A stretch of DNA of 64,000 bases from Cutibacterium equinum (GTDB lineage Bacteria; Actinomycetota; Actinomycetes; Propionibacteriales; Propionibacteriaceae): assembly GCF_028021195.1 (NCBI RefSeq), contig NZ_CP115668.1, positions 1,488,001 to 1,552,000 on the forward strand. The letters run 5' to 3'. Below, in pieces: positions 53,875 to 62,776 of the stretch. A program made the position numbers and the translations under genes. Numbering within the stretch: position 1 is the first letter of the stretch; each line of letters begins with the position of its first letter. The notes beneath the pieces are model-generated. The model was not told the DNA's origin. It searched no databases and saw only the letters and a list, made by a program, of their open reading frames with translations.

Positions 53875-55479
53875 ATGTCGCCATCGTCAAGCATCGACCA
53901 CGAGGCACGGGAAAAGCGTGTCGCCGCAGCCAGCGGCAAGTACTCCGGGTCGCTGTGGGCCTGGATCATCAAGATTGCACTTCTGGGCGTCCTCGACGCG
54001 ATCGCCGTCTACGGCGTCCTGACCGCCATCGCCCACCAATCCACGGTCATGGCCATCGGCATCGGTGCCATCGCCGTCATCATCACCCTCATCTACCTGC
54101 CGCCCAACCGATTGTTGCCGGCCAAGTACCTGGCTCCGGGCCTCATCTTCATGCTCATCTTCTCGGTGGGCGTGATGGCCTACACGATCTACGTGGGCTT
54201 CACGAACTACGGCGACGGCCACAACGGCAGTCGCGACGATGCTGTCGCAGCCATCCAACGCAACAACCAAGAGCGCGTCCCAAATGCCCCGGCGTACAGC
54301 TCCGCCGTTGCAGACAAGAACGGCACACTTGCCCTCATCGTCATCGACCCCAAGACCAACAAGGTGCAGGCTGGCACCTCCGCCCAAGCCCTAGAACCTG
54401 TCGAGGGGGCTGAGCTCAACTCCTTGGGCAACATCAAGACAGCCCCTGGTTACCGCATCCTCTCCTTCTCTGAGGTCTCCCAGCGCAGTGACGACATTTC
54501 CAAACTGCAGGTACCCGTTTCGAAGGGCTCGTCCGCACGGTTCATTCGCACCACCACCGGTTCTCAAGCTTTCGAGTTCACCTCGACGATGACCTACGAC
54601 AAAACCACCGGGACGATGACCGACAAGAAGGGCACCGTCTACAAGGACAACGGCCATGGCAACTTCGTCTCGAAGTCTGGCAAGGCGTTGGAACCCGGTT
54701 GGAAGGTCACCGTCGGGTTCGAGAACTTCAAGAGGGCCCTGACCGACCACGACGTGCGCGGGCCGTTCCTACGAGTGACAGCGTGGACCTTCGCCTTTGC
54801 CGTGCTGTCGGTGTTCACCACCTTTGCCCTCGGCCTGGCCCTGGCCCTGTTGTTCAACGACACGTCCATGAAGGGCCAGAAGATTTACCGGATCCTCATG
54901 CTCTTGCCCTACGCCTTCCCAGGGTTCTTGTCGGCCTTGGTGTGGTCGGGGATGTTCAACCAGGAGTTCGGGTTCATCAACCAGGTGTTGTTGGGTGGAG
55001 CATCCATTCCCTGGTTGACAGATCCCTGGATCGCCAAGGCAGCCGTCCTCATCGTCAACCTGTGGCTCGGCTTCCCCTACATGTTCATCGTGTCGACGGG
55101 CGCTCTCCAGTCCATCCCGGACGACATCCTGGAAGCTTCTCGCATCGACGGCGCGAGCACCTGGCGGACCTTCACGAAGATCAAGCTGCCACTGCTCATG
55201 GTGCCGCTGGCACCACTACTCATCAGCTCCTTCGCCTTCAACTTCAACAACTTCGTCCTCATCTACATGCTGACCCTCGGTGGCCCACGCTTCACCGACA
55301 CGAGTCTCGATGTCGGCGCTACTGACATCCTCATCTCGATGGTCTACAAGGTCGCCTTCTCCGGTGCCGGACGTGATTACGGTCTGGCCAGCGCCTTCTC
55401 CGTCATCATCTTCATCATTGTCGGCGTGATCTCCTGGCTCGGGTTCCGCCAGACCAAGGCCCTTGAGGAGGTCAACTGA
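53875..55479 (+). CDS. malF: MalF-type sugar ABC permease
   Basis: A 534-residue membrane protein with MalF layout: extra N-terminal membrane segments (about 27-110), a large extracytoplasmic loop (about 110-280), then the permease core with the EAA motif EASRIDGASTWRTFTKIKLP (near residue 420). It forms half of the channel. The gene name reflects family similarity; the sugar is not proven. It overlaps the malG start by one base (TGATG). Confidence 0.92.
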   Translation: MSPSSSIDHEAREKRVAAASGKYSGSLWAWIIKIALLGVLDAIAVYGVLTAIAHQSTVMAIGIGAIAVIITLIYLPPNRLLPAKYLAPGLIFMLIFSVGVMAYTIYVGFTNYGDGHNGSRDDAVAAIQRNNQERVPNAPAYSSAVADKNGTLALIVIDPKTNKVQAGTSAQALEPVEGAELNSLGNIKTAPGYRILSFSEVSQRSDDISKLQVPVSKGSSARFIRTTTGSQAFEFTSTMTYDKTTGTMTDKKGTVYKDNGHGNFVSKSGKALEPGWKVTVGFENFKRALTDHDVRGPFLRVTAWTFAFAVLSVFTTFALGLALALLFNDTSMKGQKIYRILMLLPYAFPGFLSALVWSGMFNQEFGFINQVLLGGASIPWLTDPWIAKAAVLIVNLWLGFPYMFIVSTGALQSIPDDILEASRIDGASTWRTFTKIKLPLLMVPLAPLLISSFAFNFNNFVLIYMLTLGGPRFTDTSLDVGATDILISMVYKVAFSGAGRDYGLASAFSVIIFIIVGVISWLGFRQTKALEEVN

Positions 55480-56384
55480 TGAACACCGCAACACCGTCTG
55501 CTGCCGTCAAGGAAGCCAACCGCCCTACCCCGTTCTCCAAGCGCCTCAAATCACAGTGGTGGCGTCATCTACTCGGCATCATCGCTGTCGTCTTCGCGGC
55601 CTTCCCGCTGGTCTACGTCCTGTCGGCATCCCTGTCGCCCAGCGGCACCCTGACCGGGTCCAACCAACTGTTCTCGAAGATTGACTTCTCGAACTACACC
55701 AAACTCGTGAGCGATCCCGTGCGCCCGTACGGCCAGTGGTATCTCAACACCATCATCATCGCGGCGATCACGGCGATCGCCACGGTCTTCCTGGGAGCCC
55801 TGGCCGCCTACAGCTTTTCCCGAATGCGCTTCAAGGGACGTCGTGGCGGTCTGTTGGCACTCATGCTGGTGCAGATGTTCCCCCAGCTGCTGACGGTCGT
55901 GGCCATTTTCCTCCTGCTCACCTGGCTCGGTGACGTCTACCCTGTCCTGGGTATCGGATCGCGGTTGGCCCTCATCATGGTGTACCTGGGCGGAGCTCTG
56001 GGAGCGAACACGTACCTCATGTACGGATTCTTCAATACCGTGCCACAGTCCCTCGATGAGGCTGCCAGAGTCGACGGCGCCGGACACGCCCGTATCTTCT
56101 TCACTCTCATCTTGCCGCTGGTGGCCCCGATTCTGGCGGTCGTTGGTCTGCTGAGCTTCATCGCCTCATTCACCGAGTATGTGGTGGCCTCGGTCGTCCT
56201 TGGTGCTGACCCGCACACCTCGACCCTGGCCATTGGTCTTTACCAGTACGTCTCCACCGAGACCAGCTCGAACTGGGGAGTCTTCGCGGCCGGCGCCGTC
56301 CTTGCCGCCCTTCCCCCGATGGTGCTGTTCCTCTGGCTGCAGAAGTACATCGTCTCCGGCCTGACCGGTGGCGCAGTGAAGTGA
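55479..56384 (+). CDS. malG: MalG-type sugar ABC permease
   Basis: A 301-residue six-span permease, partner of MalF. EAA motif: EAARVDGAGHARIFFTLILP (about 190-209). The C-terminal QKYIVSGLTGGAVK is the family ending known from MalG. No ATPase gene is in the operon, so a shared MalK/MsiK-type ATPase encoded elsewhere is expected, as in Streptomyces. Confidence 0.93.
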   Translation: MNTATPSAAVKEANRPTPFSKRLKSQWWRHLLGIIAVVFAAFPLVYVLSASLSPSGTLTGSNQLFSKIDFSNYTKLVSDPVRPYGQWYLNTIIIAAITAIATVFLGALAAYSFSRMRFKGRRGGLLALMLVQMFPQLLTVVAIFLLLTWLGDVYPVLGIGSRLALIMVYLGGALGANTYLMYGFFNTVPQSLDEAARVDGAGHARIFFTLILPLVAPILAVVGLLSFIASFTEYVVASVVLGADPHTSTLAIGLYQYVSTETSSNWGVFAAGAVLAALPPMVLFLWLQKYIVSGLTGGAVK

Positions 56385-56411
56385 CGTGACACACTGCCCG
56401 GAGGAGGAAAG

Positions 56412-57434
56412 ATGAACCGACCAACCCTTGCCGAGATCGCCGACCAGGCAGGTGTCAGCCAGGCCACCGTCTCCCGGGTGCTCAATGACAAGGCCGGGGT
56501 CTCGGACTCCACCCGGCAGTGTGTGCTCACCGCCCTCGACGTCCTGGGGTATCAGCGCCCCACCCACCTCAAGCCCGTTACCACCGGTCTCGTCGGGCTC
56601 ATCGTCCCCGAACTCACCAACCCGGTCTTCGCCAGTCATGCCCAGGCCATCGAGACCTTGCTGTCCAAGGAGGGCTATGCCACCGCAGTGTGCACTCAGG
56701 CTCCCGGAGGCATGCGCGAGGACGACTACATCCGGGTGCTGAGGTCGCGTCAGGTGTCCGGGATCATCGTCATTTGCGGATCTCACGCCGACACCACGGC
56801 GGACATGTCGACCTACCAGGAACTGGTCGACATCGGGCTGCCCCTCGTGCTCGTCAACGGGTACGCCCCTAGTGTGGCAACCCCGCAGATCAGCGACGAC
56901 GACACGTCAGCCATGGACCAGGCAGTCGCCCACCTCGTCGATTTGGGGCACACACACATCGGCCTTGCGGTGGGCCCGCGTCGATACGTCACCGTGCAGC
57001 GCAAGGAACAAAGCCTGCGAGCAGCCATGGATCGTCGTCTGGCCGGGCATGGCAGAGTCGCCGTCAGCAACACCGTGTTCTCCGTTGACGGAGGGGCTCG
57101 AGCCGCGGTTGACCTGCTCGACCACGGGGTCAGCGCCATCATCTGTGGCTCCGACCTCATGGCCTTGGGAGCAATCCGGGCCGTCCGTGCACAGGGCCTG
57201 TCGGTCCCCCGCGACATCTCCGTCATCGGTAGCGATGACTCAGCCCTGATGCGGTACACCGATCCCCCGCTCACGAGTCTGCATCAGGACGTTGGACTCA
57301 TCTCGACGATGGCGGTGCAGTCCCTCATCGGTCTGGTGCGCGGTGATGCCGCCTGCATCGGAGAGCGGCTGGTCCGTCCGGAATTGGTCATACGCGCTAC
57401 CACTGGCCCGGTCCGGACCACGTCAGCAGCCTGA
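56412..57434 (+). CDS. LacI-family transcriptional regulator
   Basis: A 340-residue repressor: HTH TLAEIADQAGVSQATVSRVLNDKAGVS (5-31) with the hinge helix region after residue 45, then a periplasmic-binding-protein-like sensor domain (GLIVPELTNPVFASHAQAIE to the end). It is encoded last in the sugar operon, 27 bases after malG, and probably controls it through the dyads at 52394-52424. The inducer should be the transported sugar or a derivative. Confidence 0.93.
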   Translation: MNRPTLAEIADQAGVSQATVSRVLNDKAGVSDSTRQCVLTALDVLGYQRPTHLKPVTTGLVGLIVPELTNPVFASHAQAIETLLSKEGYATAVCTQAPGGMREDDYIRVLRSRQVSGIIVICGSHADTTADMSTYQELVDIGLPLVLVNGYAPSVATPQISDDDTSAMDQAVAHLVDLGHTHIGLAVGPRRYVTVQRKEQSLRAAMDRRLAGHGRVAVSNTVFSVDGGARAAVDLLDHGVSAIICGSDLMALGAIRAVRAQGLSVPRDISVIGSDDSALMRYTDPPLTSLHQDVGLISTMAVQSLIGLVRGDAACIGERLVRPELVIRATTGPVRTTSAA

Positions 57435-57505
57435 GAACCCGGTTCCCACCTTCACCCGGGCATGCCAGACCGCGCGTCCTCCTTGTGGCAATACTCCTGG
57501 CACGC

Positions 57506-57522
57506 TGCCCCATCCCGGGGCA
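57506..57522. terminator. Weak hairpin after the lacI-type gene
   Basis: TGCCCC (57506-57511), loop ATCCC, GGGGCA (57517-57522), 71 bases past the stop; no T-run. Confidence 0.4.
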
Positions 57523-57595
57523 CGCTGGGCCGCGCCGTCCCCATGAGCGATACCAGTCTGACAAGGTGACATTCTGCACATCCTGAGCCCGGCTC

Positions 57596-57624
57596 CTGAC
57601 AATGCCACCAACAAGTCATACGCT
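57596..57624 (+). promoter_or_regulatory. Candidate promoter of the pyrophosphatase gene
   Basis: CTGACA (57596-57601), 17-base spacer, TACGCT (57619-57624), about 90 bases before the ATG at 57714. Confidence 0.45.
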
Positions 57625-57713
57625 TGAAGGTAACGCCTGCACTGACGCAGGTGCACGAGAGTTCTCAGGGAAGAGACAGGATCGTGAACACGATGGACAA
57701 GGGGATCTGCCCC

Positions 57714-60200
57714 ATGAAACGCGTACTTGGCGGGACACTGACCGTGCTTCTCACCGCCCTCGCCCTAGCCGGATGTGATTCAGGCGGCGGGGAACCGAGG
57801 GGAGGAGGTGGCGGTGAGGCCAATCTCAAACTGCCCCCTCTCAATGAGCACGTCGGAAACGTCTCCGGAACCACACTGCTGTGGATCGGACTGGTGATCT
57901 GCCTCTTCGGCTTGGTGTTCGGTCTGGTGACGTACTCCAAGTTGCAAAAATTGCCCGTCCACGAGGCGATGCACGAGGTTTCCGAGCTCATCTACGAAAC
58001 CTGTAAGACCTACCTCAAGCAGCAGGCCAAATTCCTCATGCTGCTGTGGGCCTTCATCGCGGCGGTCATCGTCGTGTACTTCCTGTTCCTGGAGCACATG
58101 GGCGCCAAAGTGCTCATCATCCTGCTGTTCAGCCTCATCGGTATGGCGGGATCCTTCGGCGTCGCCTGGTACGGCATTCGTGTCAACACCTTCGCCAACT
58201 CCCGTACCGCCCACGCCTCGCTGCGTGGCTCCCCCTGGGAGACCTTCGACATCCCGATGCGTTCGGGCATGAGTATCGGCATGGTCCTTATCAGCGTCGA
58301 GCTGACCCTCATGCTGTTCATCATGCTGGTGCTGCCCGGCGATCTCGCCGGCCCCTGCTTCATCGGATTCGCCATTGGTGAATCCCTCGGTGCGGCCTGC
58401 CTACGCATCGCCGGCGGTATCTTCACCAAGATCGCTGACGTCGGCGCCGACCTCATGAAGATCGCCTTCCACATCAAGGAGGACGATGCCCGCAACCCCG
58501 GCGTCATCGCTGACTGCACCGGCGACAACGCTGGGGACTCGGTGGGCCCCTCCGCCGACGGATTCGAGACCTATGGCGTCACCGGCGTCGCCCTCATCAC
58601 CTTCGTGCTGGGAGCTGTGCCTGACCAGACCGAGCAGGTTCAACTGCTGGTGTGGATCTTCGTGGTCCGCGTCGTCATGTTGATCGCATCCTTCGTCTCG
58701 TACCTCATCAACAACGCGGTCGCCAAGGCCCGTTACGGCAAGGTCACCGAGATGGACTTCGAGAAGCCACTGAGCTCCCTGGTCTGGATCACCTCGGTCA
58801 TGTCGATCCTGCTGACCGTCCTCACCACCTGGTGGATGCTCGGGTCGATGGGTGACGGGACGATGTGGTGGAAACTGTCCATCATCATCTCCTGCGGCAC
58901 CCTGGCCGGCGCCCTCATCCCGGAACTGGTCAAGGCATTCACCTCGACGAACTCCCGTCACGTCCGCGAGGTCGTCACCAGTGCTCGCGAAGGTGGTGCT
59001 TCTCTGGACATCCTGTCCGGTCTGGTTGCCGGTAACTTCTCCGGATTCTGGCTGGGCATCATCATCGTTGCCCTCATGGGTGTCTCCTTCCTCGTCTCCG
59101 GCACCGGTTCCGGCCTGGGCGACATGGGCGCCATGAGCGAGGTCAAGTGGGCTGTCTTCGCCTTCGGCCTGGTGGCCTTCGGGTTCCTCGGCATGGGCGC
59201 GGTAACGATCGCCGTCGACTCCTACGGTCCTGTCACTGACAACGCCCAGAGTGTCTACGAGCTGTCGACTATCGAGGAGATCCCGAACGTCTCCGACGAG
59301 ATCGAGAAACAGTACGGGTTTGCACCCAGGTGGGACGTCGCCAAGCACATCCTGGAGGCCCAGGACGGCGCTGGCAACACATTCAAGGCAACGGCCAAGC
59401 CGGTTCTCATCGGTACTGCCGTCGTGGGTGCCACCACGATGATTTTCTCGATCATCATGATGCTCACCGATGGCCTGTCGAATGCCGCTGAGGTCAACAA
59501 ACTCGGCTTGACCCACGCCCCGTTCCTGCTCGGCCTGATCGCCGGTGGCGCCATCATCTACTGGTTCTCCGGGGCCTCGATGCAGGCTGTGACGACCGGC
59601 GCCTATCGAGCTGTCGAGTTCATCAAGAACAACATGCAGCTCGACGAGAACGCCACGAAGGCTTCCACCGAGGATTCCAAGAAGGTCGTCCAGATCTGCA
59701 CCGAGTACGCCCAGAAGGGCATGCTCAACATCTTCCTGGGTGTGTTCTTCGCGGCCCTGGGATTCGCCTTCGTCGATCCGTACTTCTTCATCGGGTACCT
59801 CATCTCGATCGCCATCTTCGGCCTGTACCAAGCCATCTTCATGGCCAACGCCGGTGGCGCCTGGGACAACGCGAAGAAGATCGTCGAGGTCGACCTGGAC
59901 GCCAAGGGCACCGAGTTGCACGACGCATCAGTGGTTGGTGACACCGTCGGTGACCCGTTCAAGGACACCTCTTCGGTGGCCCTCAACCCGGTCATCAAGT
60001 TCACCACCCTCTTCGGTCTGCTGGCCGTCGAGCTGGCGGTGTCGATCGGCGCCGGACCACTCACCTACATCCTGGCTGCGGTGTTCTTCCTCATCGCCTG
60101 TTTCTTCGTCTACCGCTCCTTCTACGGCATGAGGATTGACTCGACCGACGCCAACGGCGAGTTCGGCATCGCCTCCACGAAGGCCGGCAGCCAGCCGTGA
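57714..60200 (+). CDS. hppA: Membrane-bound proton-translocating pyrophosphatase (K+-independent type)
   Basis: An 828-residue, about 16-span membrane pump that couples PPi hydrolysis to ion export. Substrate motifs are present: DVGADLMKIAFHIKEDDARNPGVIADCTGDNAGD and AVDSYGPVTDNAQ, plus a C-terminal metal-binding DTVGDPFKDT. At the K+-dependence position the sequence reads NTFKATAK (lysine), the feature of K+-independent H+-pumping enzymes. The N-terminus looks like a lipoprotein signal (LLTALALAGC, C21) followed by a Gly-rich stretch, unusual for this family. ATG 57714 with AAGGGGA upstream; GTG/ATG starts further upstream are possible and would mask the lipobox. Confidence 0.94.
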   Translation: MKRVLGGTLTVLLTALALAGCDSGGGEPRGGGGGEANLKLPPLNEHVGNVSGTTLLWIGLVICLFGLVFGLVTYSKLQKLPVHEAMHEVSELIYETCKTYLKQQAKFLMLLWAFIAAVIVVYFLFLEHMGAKVLIILLFSLIGMAGSFGVAWYGIRVNTFANSRTAHASLRGSPWETFDIPMRSGMSIGMVLISVELTLMLFIMLVLPGDLAGPCFIGFAIGESLGAACLRIAGGIFTKIADVGADLMKIAFHIKEDDARNPGVIADCTGDNAGDSVGPSADGFETYGVTGVALITFVLGAVPDQTEQVQLLVWIFVVRVVMLIASFVSYLINNAVAKARYGKVTEMDFEKPLSSLVWITSVMSILLTVLTTWWMLGSMGDGTMWWKLSIIISCGTLAGALIPELVKAFTSTNSRHVREVVTSAREGGASLDILSGLVAGNFSGFWLGIIIVALMGVSFLVSGTGSGLGDMGAMSEVKWAVFAFGLVAFGFLGMGAVTIAVDSYGPVTDNAQSVYELSTIEEIPNVSDEIEKQYGFAPRWDVAKHILEAQDGAGNTFKATAKPVLIGTAVVGATTMIFSIIMMLTDGLSNAAEVNKLGLTHAPFLLGLIAGGAIIYWFSGASMQAVTTGAYRAVEFIKNNMQLDENATKASTEDSKKVVQICTEYAQKGMLNIFLGVFFAALGFAFVDPYFFIGYLISIAIFGLYQAIFMANAGGAWDNAKKIVEVDLDAKGTELHDASVVGDTVGDPFKDTSSVALNPVIKFTTLFGLLAVELAVSIGAGPLTYILAAVFFLIACFFVYRSFYGMRIDSTDANGEFGIASTKAGSQP

Positions 60201-60228
60201 TCGGTAGAAGGGTCTTACACTGGCCGTC

Positions 60229-60984
60229 GTGCCAGGAACCCCTTTGACTGCTAATGGTGACCCCCGCGACTCGACGCAAGCCCTGCTTCTCGAGGACGTG
60301 AGGGTCACCTTTGGTCGTGTCACGGCCCTCGACGGGCTGAGTCTGTCCGCAACCACCGGCGCCATCACCGCTGTACTGGGCCCCAATGGTGCGGGCAAGA
60401 CGACGATGATGCGCTGCTGTACCTCACTCATCTCTCCCGACTCTGGGACTATTGACGTCCTCGGTCATGCCCCGGGAAGTCCAGAGGCAGCCGCAGCCAC
60501 TGGTCTCATGCCCCAAAGCGCGGGAGCCTGGAGCGGTATCCGGGCCGGTGAGCTGCTGCACTACATGGCAGGTCTGCACGCCAATCCGATTGACCCGGAT
60601 ATCCTCATCGACGCCTTGGCGATCACACCCTTCGCGCGCACCACCTATCGGCGTCTGTCCGGTGGTCAACAGCAGGCCGTCAACCTCGCTGCCGCCCTGA
60701 TAGGCCGTCCCCAGCTGGTCTTCCTCGACGAACCGACGTCGGGAATGGATCCCCACGCGCGCCACCACACCTGGGATATCATCGAGCAGATGCGCCACGA
60801 CGGGGTCTCCGTCGTTCTGACCACCCATGCCATGGACGAAGCCCAGCGGCTGGCCGACCACATCTGGATCGTCGATCAGGGAAAGGTCGCCATCCACGGA
60901 ACCGTTCCGGAACTCACCGCCGAGGCAAGTCTGGAAGACGTCTTCCTGGCACACACCAGCGACCGTGCAGCAGGGAGGAACTGA
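60229..60984 (+). CDS. ABC transporter ATP-binding protein (ctaA-linked)
   Basis: A 251-residue ABC-2-type ATPase: Walker A GPNGAGKTT, signature LSGGQQQAVNL, Walker B LVFLDEPTSGMD and switch TTHAMDEA. GTG start at 60229. The permease gene follows within 2 bases and then ctaA. Mycobacteria have the same order of ATPase and permease beside ctaA (Rv1458c-Rv1456c), suggesting a function tied to heme or cytochrome assembly (inference). Confidence 0.9.
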   Translation: MPGTPLTANGDPRDSTQALLLEDVRVTFGRVTALDGLSLSATTGAITAVLGPNGAGKTTMMRCCTSLISPDSGTIDVLGHAPGSPEAAAATGLMPQSAGAWSGIRAGELLHYMAGLHANPIDPDILIDALAITPFARTTYRRLSGGQQQAVNLAAALIGRPQLVFLDEPTSGMDPHARHHTWDIIEQMRHDGVSVVLTTHAMDEAQRLADHIWIVDQGKVAIHGTVPELTAEASLEDVFLAHTSDRAAGRN

Positions 60985-60985
60985 C

Positions 60986-61750
60986 GTGACGACCCTCGAT
61001 CTTCACCCCAACCCACAGGCGGCACCACCTGCGGCGCGGATCCGCAATCATGCCCGCACCGAGATTCGTCTCGTGATGCGCAACGGCGAGCAGTTGCTGT
61101 TGGCTCTCGTCATCCCCATCGGGATCCTCGTCGCCGGACGATTCCTCGGCGAGCGGGTCGGACTGACGATGGATCTGCTGGCCCCATCGGTCCTTGCCCT
61201 CGCCATCTACTCAACCTGCTTCACGTCCCAGGCCATCATGACCGGGTTTGAGCGCAGGTATGCCGTGTTGGAACGTCTGTCGGCCACTCCCCTGGGACGA
61301 TCGGGTCTGCTGGCCGGCAAGGCCACGGCCTACTGCGCCATCAGCCTGGCCCAGGTGATACTGCTCGTCATCGTCTCCTTGGCACTGGGATGGCATCCCC
61401 ACGGGTCAGCTGTGGCCTGGGTGCCAGCCCTCGTGAGCGTCATCCTCGCCATGCTGGCCTTCGGTTTCCTGGCCTTGGCGATGGCTGGTCGTCTCAAGGC
61501 CGAGGTCACTCTCGGGGTGGCCAATCTGGTCTACATCGTCGGCGTGGTCGCCGGCGCCATCCTGTGGCCACTGGCCGATTACCCGAAGGCCATTCGCCCC
61601 GTCATCGCCATCCTGCCAACGGCTGCGCTCGGGGAGTCCTTGCGAGCTTGGGGGGCCGGACAGACCCTCTGGTGGCCATTGGCAAGTTTGTTCATCTGGG
61701 CGATTCTGCTCGGATTGCTGGCACGAAAGGTGTTCAGGTGGATCTCATGA
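60986..61750 (+). CDS. ABC-2-type transporter permease (ctaA-linked)
   Basis: A 254-residue membrane protein with six hydrophobic segments (first at about 28-46) and the ABC-2 layout, including FERRYAVLERLSATPLGRSGLLAGK (about 84-108). GTG 60986 with GGGAGGA seven bases upstream. It ends inside the ctaA start (ATGA overlap). It pairs with the ATPase at 60229; cargo unknown. Confidence 0.88.
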   Translation: MTTLDLHPNPQAAPPAARIRNHARTEIRLVMRNGEQLLLALVIPIGILVAGRFLGERVGLTMDLLAPSVLALAIYSTCFTSQAIMTGFERRYAVLERLSATPLGRSGLLAGKATAYCAISLAQVILLVIVSLALGWHPHGSAVAWVPALVSVILAMLAFGFLALAMAGRLKAEVTLGVANLVYIVGVVAGAILWPLADYPKAIRPVIAILPTAALGESLRAWGAGQTLWWPLASLFIWAILLGLLARKVFRWIS

Positions 61751-62628
61751 CCTCCCACGATCGCCGTTTGTACGGATGGTGCATCGCCGCCCTCATCACC
61801 AACATGGGGATCATCGTCACCGGTGCAGTGGTGCGCCTGACCGGTTCAGGGCTGGGGTGTGACACCTGGCCGCGTTGTACCGCCGGGACCTTCACCCCGC
61901 ATGGGGAGATGGGGATTCACTCCTACGTCGAGTTCGGCAACCGCCTGCTGACCTTCGTCCTCGTCGCGGTGGCGATCGGCCTACTCGTCCGCTGCTACCG
62001 AATCCACGTCACGGCCCAACTCATGGCCTTGGCATGGATCAACGCGGTGTCCATTGCTGTGCAGGCCGTCGTCGGTGGGGTCTCGGTACGGCTCGGGCTC
62101 AACCCGTTCGTCGTAGCCGTGCACCTCTTGTTATCAGTGGCGATCATCCTCGTCGATGTCAAGGCGATCTGGTTGGCCGGACCCCATACAAGCGATGCTG
62201 CCGACGGACTGACGATGGGATTGGTGCGTGCCACCGTCGCGATGATGTGCGTGGTGATGTGGCTGGGAACAGTGGTCACTGGATCGGGTCCCAATGCCGG
62301 AGACTCCGGCTCGGCACGCACCGGGTTCGACATCGAGACCGTGGCACGGCTGCATGGCATCTCCGTGTGGATCACCGTCGCCCTAACTCTCGCGTGCCTG
62401 GTAATCGCCACTACTCGACACCTGGCCATGATGCGCCGCTGGAGCATGGTTCTCGTGGCCGTCGAGATCTACCAAGCCGTCATCGGATACTCGCAATATT
62501 TCGCTCATCTCAATCCGTGGCTGGTCATCTGGCACATGGTTGGCGTCGCGGCGTGCGCAGCAGCGGTGGGAGCCCTGTGGTGCAGCGTGCGCCCGACCCC
62601 TTCTCCCATACACAACCAGAAGCCCTGA
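61747..62628 (+). CDS. ctaA: Heme A synthase
   Basis: A 293-residue, eight-span membrane enzyme that oxidises heme O to heme A for aa3-type oxidase. Four conserved histidines are visible: GIHSYVEFGNRLLT, AVHLLLS, RLHGISVW and IWHMVGVA. The disulfide pair CDTWPRC (about 39-45) lies in the first outer loop. ATG 61747 overlaps the permease stop as ATGA; GTG 61738 is possible. The SURF1 gene at 34854 acts in the same assembly pathway. Confidence 0.93.
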   Translation: MTSHDRRLYGWCIAALITNMGIIVTGAVVRLTGSGLGCDTWPRCTAGTFTPHGEMGIHSYVEFGNRLLTFVLVAVAIGLLVRCYRIHVTAQLMALAWINAVSIAVQAVVGGVSVRLGLNPFVVAVHLLLSVAIILVDVKAIWLAGPHTSDAADGLTMGLVRATVAMMCVVMWLGTVVTGSGPNAGDSGSARTGFDIETVARLHGISVWITVALTLACLVIATTRHLAMMRRWSMVLVAVEIYQAVIGYSQYFAHLNPWLVIWHMVGVAACAAAVGALWCSVRPTPSPIHNQKP

Positions 62629-62710
62629 CGATTCCGACGGTGGGCGGGCCAAAGCCAACCGATTTGGCGACGGCGTACGCGAACAAGACGATTCCGACGG
62701 TGGGCGGGCC
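62627..62710 (+). repeat. Two 24-bp direct repeats after ctaA
   Basis: Identical 24-base copies at 62627-62650 and 62687-62710, exactly 60 bases apart. The first overlaps the ctaA stop codon; the second is the left part of the terminator stem. Confidence 0.85.
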
Positions 62711-62738
62711 GGGGACTCACTCCCCGGCCCGCCCACCG
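62698..62738. terminator. Strong bidirectional terminator between ctaA and the P450 gene
   Basis: Perfect 18-bp stem 62698-62715 / 62721-62738 with loop CTCAC, between convergent genes. The upstream direct repeat copy can also pair with the right arm over about 13 bp, giving an alternative fold. Confidence 0.85.
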
Positions 62739-62776
62739 AGATCTGTGCTGTCGATCAACCCACACGTGCGCCGAGG

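Noticed and set aside
58401-59921. 506-codon minus-strand open frame over the pyrophosphatase gene
   Set aside because: Shadow frame, extremely rich in Asp/Gly/Glu/His/Gln, typical of the antisense of membrane-protein codons.
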